From positions 1 to 9,488 of the forward strand of contig CAXBPZ010000031.1 in the NCBI GenBank assembly GCA_963977845.1: a stretch of DNA of 9,488 nt, given 5' to 3'. Below the pieces are notes generated by a model. It was not told the origin of the DNA. It ran no database searches and saw only the letters and a list, made by a program, of their open reading frames with translations. The DNA comes from Methylopumilus sp003533095 (GTDB lineage: Bacteria > Pseudomonadota > Gammaproteobacteria > Burkholderiales > Methylophilaceae). Of this stretch, positions 5,854-9,488 are shown one piece after another (positions within the stretch are counted from its first letter, which is position 1; each line of letters begins with the position of its first letter). Made by a program: the position numbers and the translations under genes.

Positions 5854-7683
5854 ATGTTGAAATTTATTAGAGCAATGTTTCTTAGCTTGTTTTTTTTTAT
5901 TATTACAGGCTGTGCTTCTATAGATTCTATATCATTAGATTCACTCTCTTTAGATAAGATATCTCTCCCTAAACTTCCATCATTCAAATTTAGTTCAGAT
6001 GAGCAATGGCCCTCATACGGCAAAAATCTTTCTAATCAACGTTTTTCAACTTTAACTCAAATTAATCAAGATAATGTAAAAAACCTTGAACTTGCTTGGA
6101 AATTTAAATCTGGAGTTTCTGCAACTTTTCAAGCGTCTCCATTAGTCATTAATAATGTCATGTTTATTAGCCTTCCGCACAATCACGTTCTTGCATTAGA
6201 TGCCAAAACGGGAAAAGAGTTATGGCGTTATAACCACAAAAAGAGAGAAAACTGGAGAATGTGTTGTGGTCCAGCCAATCGAGGATTAGCTTACTCGAGC
6301 AACAAAATTTTTATCGGTACTGTTGATGCAAGACTTATTGCTTTAGATGCAAAAACTGGAAAAAAAATTTGGGATATTGATGTTGCTGATAATGATAATA
6401 AATTCGAAAGTAGTAATTCACTTAGTCAATCAGATAGCAAGAGTCAAAAGGAGGTATACGGTCAGACCGGTGTTGGTATTGCTATGGCACCAGTGACTTT
6501 TAAAGATTTAGTGATTGTTGGCATCACAGGCGTTGGGTATGGTTTACATGTTGATACGCCAAGACCTGACGCACCCTTAGGCGCTGTAATTGGAGTGGAT
6601 GGTCGATTTGGCCGCCCGGGATTCTTGGCAGCTTATAACATTCAAACAGGAAAGCGCGTATGGCAGTTTGATACGATTCCATCAGAAGGGTGGGAGGGTA
6701 AATTTAGAGAAACCATTGAAAGTAATATTTCTTTAAATCGCAATATCCCCCTAGAAAAAGAAAATATAAAAAATAATAAAGAAGCTTGGAAGTTCGGAGG
6801 CGGTTCAGCATGGAGTACACCAGCTATTGATGAAGAAGCAAATACTTTATATTTTGGCACCGGCAACCCTTCACCACAAATGAATGATACTTCGAGACCT
6901 GGAGACAATTTATATACAGTCTCTCTCGTTGCTCTTGATGCAACATCAGGTAGATTAAAATGGTTTTACCAGCAAGTGCCTCATGATGTATGGGGATATG
7001 ATGTTGCAAGCCCGCCAGTATTATTTGAATACAAAAAAGACGGTAAAACGATTCCTGCAGTGGGGCAAGCTAGCAAAACTGGTTGGTATTACATACATAA
7101 TCGCATCACAGGAGAACTTATAGGTAAAACAGAGCCTTTTGTACCTCAAAAAAATCTTTTTGCAAAAGCGACAAGTGAGGGCACGGTTTTATATCCAGGT
7201 ATTTTAGGTGGAGCAAATTGGGGACCAACTTCACTCGATGAAAAAAATCAAATTGCCTTTGTTTCTGCGATTCACGCTCCTATCAAATATACTTTAATTG
7301 ACGAACCTGCTCATGATGACTTTCCTCCAATTAAGTATGCATCGTCTGAGCCAACACAAGATGAAAGATGGGGCCTACTTTCTGCGATTGATTTAAATAG
7401 TAAAAAAATTAAATGGCAAGTAAAGACACCGCAACCATTAACGGGAGGGCTTTTAGCTACAGAAGGTAATCTTGTATTTATGGGCGAGGGCAATGGAAAT
7501 TTTAATGCTTACGATGCTAAAACAGGAAAGTTACTTTGGACACGTAAATCTGATGCAGGTGTTAATGCACCTCCGATAAGTTATGAGATTGATGGAACAC
7601 AATATATCGCAGTTGCTGCAGGTGGCAATTCTATCTTTGGTTTCAAAGAAGGTGACAATATTTTAGTTTACAAACTTAAATAA
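5854..7683 (+). CDS. Lipoprotein with PQQ-dependent dehydrogenase-type beta-propeller, altered active site
   Basis: Lipid-anchored periplasmic protein of 609 residues related to methanol/alcohol quinoprotein dehydrogenases. A hydrophobic signal peptide ends in lipobox ITGC with Cys20; Ala at +2 favours the outer membrane. A Ser/Leu/Asp linker (22-46) precedes the propeller, opening with WPSYGKNLSNQRFSTLTQIN. Propeller W-motifs recur: ALDAKTGKELW (114-124), ALDAKTGKKIW (163-173), AYNIQTGKRVW (260-270), ALDATSGRLKW (360-370), AIDLNSKKIKW (511-521), AYDAKTGKLLW (552-562). The vicinal cysteine pair Cys137-Cys138 in the MCCGPANRGLAY context and GTGN with Asn338 fit MxaF/XoxF, and Lys408 fits the alcohol dehydrogenase Lys. 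However, the HDxWD catalytic Asp position is Gly381 (PHDVWGYD), with Asp383 two residues later kept, and the metal-binding Glu (MxaF Glu177) appears to be Arg251. No haem motif CxxCH is present. It could be a divergent enzyme or a non-catalytic PQQ-binding or scaffold protein. First gene of a three-gene unit. Confidence 0.88.
   Translation: MLKFIRAMFLSLFFFIITGCASIDSISLDSLSLDKISLPKLPSFKFSSDEQWPSYGKNLSNQRFSTLTQINQDNVKNLELAWKFKSGVSATFQASPLVINNVMFISLPHNHVLALDAKTGKELWRYNHKKRENWRMCCGPANRGLAYSSNKIFIGTVDARLIALDAKTGKKIWDIDVADNDNKFESSNSLSQSDSKSQKEVYGQTGVGIAMAPVTFKDLVIVGITGVGYGLHVDTPRPDAPLGAVIGVDGRFGRPGFLAAYNIQTGKRVWQFDTIPSEGWEGKFRETIESNISLNRNIPLEKENIKNNKEAWKFGGGSAWSTPAIDEEANTLYFGTGNPSPQMNDTSRPGDNLYTVSLVALDATSGRLKWFYQQVPHDVWGYDVASPPVLFEYKKDGKTIPAVGQASKTGWYYIHNRITGELIGKTEPFVPQKNLFAKATSEGTVLYPGILGGANWGPTSLDEKNQIAFVSAIHAPIKYTLIDEPAHDDFPPIKYASSEPTQDERWGLLSAIDLNSKKIKWQVKTPQPLTGGLLATEGNLVFMGEGNGNFNAYDAKTGKLLWTRKSDAGVNAPPISYEIDGTQYIAVAAGGNSIFGFKEGDNILVYKLK
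5917..5976 (+). repeat. Four tandem five-residue repeats in the lipoprotein linker
   Basis: Directly after the lipidated Cys and an Ala, the protein reads SIDSI, SLDSL, SLDKI, SLPKL: four units of the form S-[I/L]-[D/P]-[S/K]-[I/L], with PSFKF as a degenerate fifth. The period is 15 bases, and the DNA copies have diverged in codon use. The segment tethers the propeller to the membrane anchor. It is part of the coding sequence, not a separate element. Confidence 0.6.
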
Positions 7684-7698
7684 GATAAGTATTTGAAG

Positions 7699-8436
7699 AT
7701 GGAAGAAGCGGTCCGCATTTCAAAAATTTTATCTGAACTTGGCCTTTGTTCAAGAAGGGAAGCTGATACTTATATTGAACAAGGTCTTGTAATGCTCGAT
7801 GGTAAGGTTGTGACAGAGTTAGGAACCCGAGCTTACCGATCACAAAAAATTGAATTAAAGAAACAAGCTACTCTTCAACAATCTTCCAAAGCCACAATTA
7901 TCTTAAATAAGCCCGTCGGTTATATTTCGCATCTTGATGATGATAAAGCTTTCAGACCTGCCGCAAGTCTTATTACTCAGGATAATTTTCAAGTTTCGAA
8001 ACAGCATTCATCTCGAAATCCAAGATTTAATACTGATGGTTTAGCTCCAGCAGGAAGACTTGATATTGATTCTTCTGGTTTATTAGTTCTCACACAAGAT
8101 GGGAGAATTGCGAAAATAATTATCGGGGAACAAAGTACGATTGAAAAAGAATATTTAGTTCGAGTTGAAGGAAAATTGATTAATAAAGGCTTGGAGCTTT
8201 TAAGACACGGTCTCTCCCTTGATGGTTATAGGTTAAAGCCAGCTATAGTTGAATGGCAGAATGATGATCAATTGCGTTTTGTTTTAATCGAAGGACGAAA
8301 TAGACAAATTAGAAGAATGTGTGAGCTTGTTGGTCTTCATGTAATTGGATTAAAAAGAGTTAGGATTGGCAATGTTTTACTGGGAGATCTCCCAACAGGG
8401 ATGTGGCGATTTCTAGACAAAAAAGAAAAATTTTAA
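7699..8436 (+). CDS. RsuA/RluF-family rRNA pseudouridine synthase
   Basis: Isomerises a specific uridine in ribosomal RNA to pseudouridine; closest in features to RluF (23S rRNA U2604 in E. coli), but the target base here is not proven. The product has 245 residues from ATG 7699. An S4 RNA-binding domain (about 5-52) contains LGLCSRREADTYIEQG. The catalytic domain has LNKPVGYIS (69-77), PAGRLDIDSSGLLVLTQDG (117-135) with catalytic Asp122, EKEYLVRVEG, and NRQIRRMCELVG (201-212), the RluF-like signature. E. coli RluF is longer because of a basic C-terminal tail that is absent here. A TTG six bases earlier (7693) is a possible alternative start; ATG is preferred, with TAAG 8-9 bases ahead. It follows the lipoprotein stop by 15 bases and is probably co-transcribed. 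Its stop TAA abuts the next ATG. Confidence 0.9.
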   Translation: MEEAVRISKILSELGLCSRREADTYIEQGLVMLDGKVVTELGTRAYRSQKIELKKQATLQQSSKATIILNKPVGYISHLDDDKAFRPAASLITQDNFQVSKQHSSRNPRFNTDGLAPAGRLDIDSSGLLVLTQDGRIAKIIIGEQSTIEKEYLVRVEGKLINKGLELLRHGLSLDGYRLKPAIVEWQNDDQLRFVLIEGRNRQIRRMCELVGLHVIGLKRVRIGNVLLGDLPTGMWRFLDKKEKF

Positions 8437-8814
8437 ATGGCTATCGCTTTAGAATATTTTAATTTTATTGTTCGAAGATCAACTATCGAGGAAAAATATC
8501 CGGGTGGATGGGATCAATGCTTAATTGATCATGCTTCTTCTCTGGGAACTCGTGTTTGGTATGACGAATTTCTCTTTAGAGATGGCGCTATGAATCCTAT
8601 TGATATGGAAAATTTAGTCAACGCTTGGAGAGATATTGGTTTTCAAGCTGTTCTAATTAATGGCGAAAAGAAATGGTTAGATTGTTGCGTGATTGATGAA
8701 AATTTTGAGACTTTATTTTTGTCATGCGACTGGGTAGAAATAGATGTCGCAGGTCAGTTTGCATATCTTAAAGATGAGGACCCAGCAGAAATTGTGGGTC
8801 ATCATGGGTTTTAA
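8437..8814 (+). CDS. Unrecognised acidic 125-residue protein
   Basis: I do not recognise this family. The product has no signal peptide and no membrane segment, so it is probably cytoplasmic and soluble. It is rich in Asp/Glu and unusually rich in tryptophan for its size (Trp25, 41, 64, 80, 99). It carries Cys28, a vicinal pair Cys83-Cys84, and Cys97 in SCDWVEIDV, and ends DPAEIVGHHGF. Motif-like stretches are EKYPGGWDQCLIDH (19-32) and FRDGAMNP (47-54). Codon use and base composition look like the neighbours, and the frame is intact for the whole gap between rluF-like and ppa, which argues for a real gene. The ATG follows the upstream TAA with no gap (TAAATG), implying translational coupling with the pseudouridine synthase. 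No function is assigned. Confidence 0.8.
   Translation: MAIALEYFNFIVRRSTIEEKYPGGWDQCLIDHASSLGTRVWYDEFLFRDGAMNPIDMENLVNAWRDIGFQAVLINGEKKWLDCCVIDENFETLFLSCDWVEIDVAGQFAYLKDEDPAEIVGHHGF
8779..8800. other. 6-bp hairpin (GACCCA/TGGGTC) just beyond the ppa stop
   Basis: GACCCA (8779-8784) and TGGGTC (8795-8800) can pair around a 10-base loop. The hairpin lies inside the 3' end of the 125-residue gene and 17 bases past the ppa stop on the other strand. There is no adjacent T-run in either direction (the nearest, 8823-8829, is 22 bases away), so any role as a terminator is weak. It may only reflect codon content. Confidence 0.2.
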
Positions 8815-8817
8815 AGA

Positions 8818-9348
8818 TTAACTTTTTTTGTATCTTTCTATACCTTCAAGAATTTCTTTGTGAGCATCTTGAGGACCTTTCCAGCCCTTAACTTTTACCC
8901 ATTTACCTTTTTCTAAATCTTTATAGTGTTCAAAAAAATGTTGAATTTGATTGAGTCGCAAAGGATTCATGTCTTCAGGTTTTTGCCAATGGGAATAAAT
9001 TGAAAGAATTCTATCTTCAGGAACTGCCAATACTTTTGCATCTTGACCTTGTTCATCTTCCATTTGCAATAACCCAACAGCACGACAACTCACAACTACC
9101 CCTGGAATTAAAGGCAAGGGTGTAACAACAAGCACATCTACAGGATCACCGTCACCAGCAATTGTTTTTGGTACATAGCCGTAGTTGGTAGGATAGTGCA
9201 TAGCTGTCCCCATAAATCGATCCACAAAAATTGCTCCTGATTCTTTGTCGACTTCATATTTAATAGGATCTGCATTCATTGGAATTTCAATAATGACGTT
9301 GAAGTGTGTTGGAACATTTTTACCGGGGAGGACGTTATCTAAGCTCAT
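8818..9348 (-). CDS. ppa: Inorganic pyrophosphatase, family I
   Basis: Soluble cytoplasmic, Mg-dependent enzyme hydrolysing pyrophosphate to two phosphates, pulling biosynthetic reactions forward. The product has 176 residues, the same length as E. coli Ppa. Active-site residues are visible: Lys30 in DPIKYEVDK, Arg44 in VDRF, Tyr56 in NYGY, the metal-binding GDGDPVDVLV (65-74) with Asp66, Asp68 and Asp71, then Asp98 and Asp103 (E. coli Asp97 and Asp102), and Tyr142-Lys143 in FFEHYKDLEKGKWVKVKGW. The opening MSLDNVLPGKN and the NPLRLNQIQHFFEHYKDLEK stretch are betaproteobacterial in style. No clear Shine-Dalgarno precedes the ATG (upstream reads CACTAAAACTCC). It ends 3 bases from the convergent 125-residue gene. 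tRNA-Glu lies 80 bases upstream on the same strand. Confidence 0.97.
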   Translation of the reverse strand: MSLDNVLPGKNVPTHFNVIIEIPMNADPIKYEVDKESGAIFVDRFMGTAMHYPTNYGYVPKTIAGDGDPVDVLVVTPLPLIPGVVVSCRAVGLLQMEDEQGQDAKVLAVPEDRILSIYSHWQKPEDMNPLRLNQIQHFFEHYKDLEKGKWVKVKGWKGPQDAHKEILEGIERYKKS

Positions 9349-9378
9349 GGAGTTTTAGTGAAAATTTTAAAAAAAGTG

Positions 9379-9407
9379 ATTTTATCATGTTTGAAGCCAT
9401 CCCTGAA
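9379..9407 (-). promoter_or_regulatory. Possible promoter for ppa
   Basis: On the - strand TAAAAT (9379-9384, 5 of 6 to the -10 consensus) lies about 30 bases before the ppa ATG. At 17 bases spacing the -35 would be TTCAGG (9402-9407), only 3 of 6. The alternative is read-through from tRNA-Glu, since no terminator hairpin with T-run is seen between the two genes. Confidence 0.3.
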
Positions 9408-9428
9408 TGAATGAGTTAGCTTGATAAT

Positions 9429-9488
9429 TGGCGTCCCCAAGGGGAGTCGAACCCCTGTTCCCTCCGTGAAAGGGAGGTGTCCTAGGCC
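9429..9488 (-). tRNA. tRNA-Glu (anticodon UUC), 5' part beyond the window
   Basis: Reading the - strand from the window edge: the end of the D-arm (GGCCTAGGACA), anticodon stem CCTCC/GGAGG around loop CTTTCAC with anticodon TTC (9468-9470), T-arm AGGGG-TTCGACT-CCCCT, acceptor strand GGGGAC, discriminator G and an encoded CCA (9429-9431). It closely resembles bacterial tRNA-Glu(UUC). The 5' acceptor strand and start of the D-arm are outside the window. UUC tRNA-Glu is a standard substrate for mnm5s2U34 wobble modification, the pathway of the MnmC-like gene in this window. Confidence 0.95.

Noticed and set aside
5820..6023. 67-residue open frame on the - strand over the lipoprotein start
   Set aside because: It is antisense to the signal peptide and linker and has no recognisable motif.
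6642..7009. Two open frames on the - strand within the lipoprotein propeller
   Set aside because: Antisense shadows of conserved PQQ-type repeats, overlapping each other.
5854..7683. BamB outer-membrane assembly lipoprotein
   Set aside because: BamB is about 390 residues and lacks the vicinal-Cys loop, GTGN and RPGD motifs; the 609-residue length and motifs fit the alcohol dehydrogenase branch.
7693..7698. TTG at 7693 as the start of the pseudouridine synthase
   Set aside because: ATG at 7699 is the stronger start codon with acceptable upstream sequence; the difference is two residues and cannot be settled from sequence alone.
9432..9480. GC-rich inverted repeats resembling terminators
   Set aside because: They are the T-arm, anticodon arm and acceptor strand of tRNA-Glu.

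Overview
The window is a compact, AT-rich stretch of bacterial chromosome with no mobile element, CRISPR array or phage gene. The inorganic pyrophosphatase, the RsuA/RluF-type pseudouridine synthase and a PQQ-type propeller protein all read as betaproteobacterial. Low GC, very short gaps, overlapping stop codons and a quinoprotein suggest a streamlined methylotroph of the Methylophilaceae (Methylopumilus/OM43-like). That placement is inference from protein flavour, not a search result.

Layout. (1) Bases 1-2660, + strand: the 3' part of a cell-wall amidase (amiC), then miaA (tRNA A37 dimethylallyltransferase) after 3 bases, then an EamA-type membrane transporter overlapping miaA by ATGA. (2) Bases 2657-5725, - strand: an FAD-dependent oxidase corresponding to only the C-terminal half of MnmC, followed 9 bases later by a TPR plus O-GlcNAc-transferase-like (GT41/SPINDLY) glycosyltransferase that starts with GTG. 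The two operons meet tail to tail and read their stop codons from the same TTAA. (3) Bases 5726-5853: a 128-bp divergent promoter region with a good sigma70-like promoter for the rightward operon and a perfect 8-bp inverted repeat over its -10. (4) Bases 5854-8814, + strand: an outer-membrane-type lipoprotein with a PQQ-dehydrogenase propeller, an RluF-like rRNA pseudouridine synthase, and an unrecognised 125-residue acidic protein starting directly after the preceding stop codon. (5) Bases 8818-9488, - strand: ppa, and upstream of it the 3' part of tRNA-Glu(UUC), cut by the window end.

How the genes relate. Three genes concern RNA modification (miaA at tRNA position 37, the MnmC oxidase at wobble position 34, the RluF-like enzyme on rRNA), and tRNA-Glu(UUC) is itself a classical target of the MnmC pathway. 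The most unusual gene is the quinoprotein-like lipoprotein. It keeps the vicinal-cysteine loop and propeller motifs of methanol/alcohol dehydrogenases, but by eye alignment has Gly where the catalytic Asp should be, while keeping the Asp two residues later that marks lanthanide-type enzymes. The unrecognised 125-residue protein is the best candidate for an undescribed gene. I do not see a clearly new multi-gene system.
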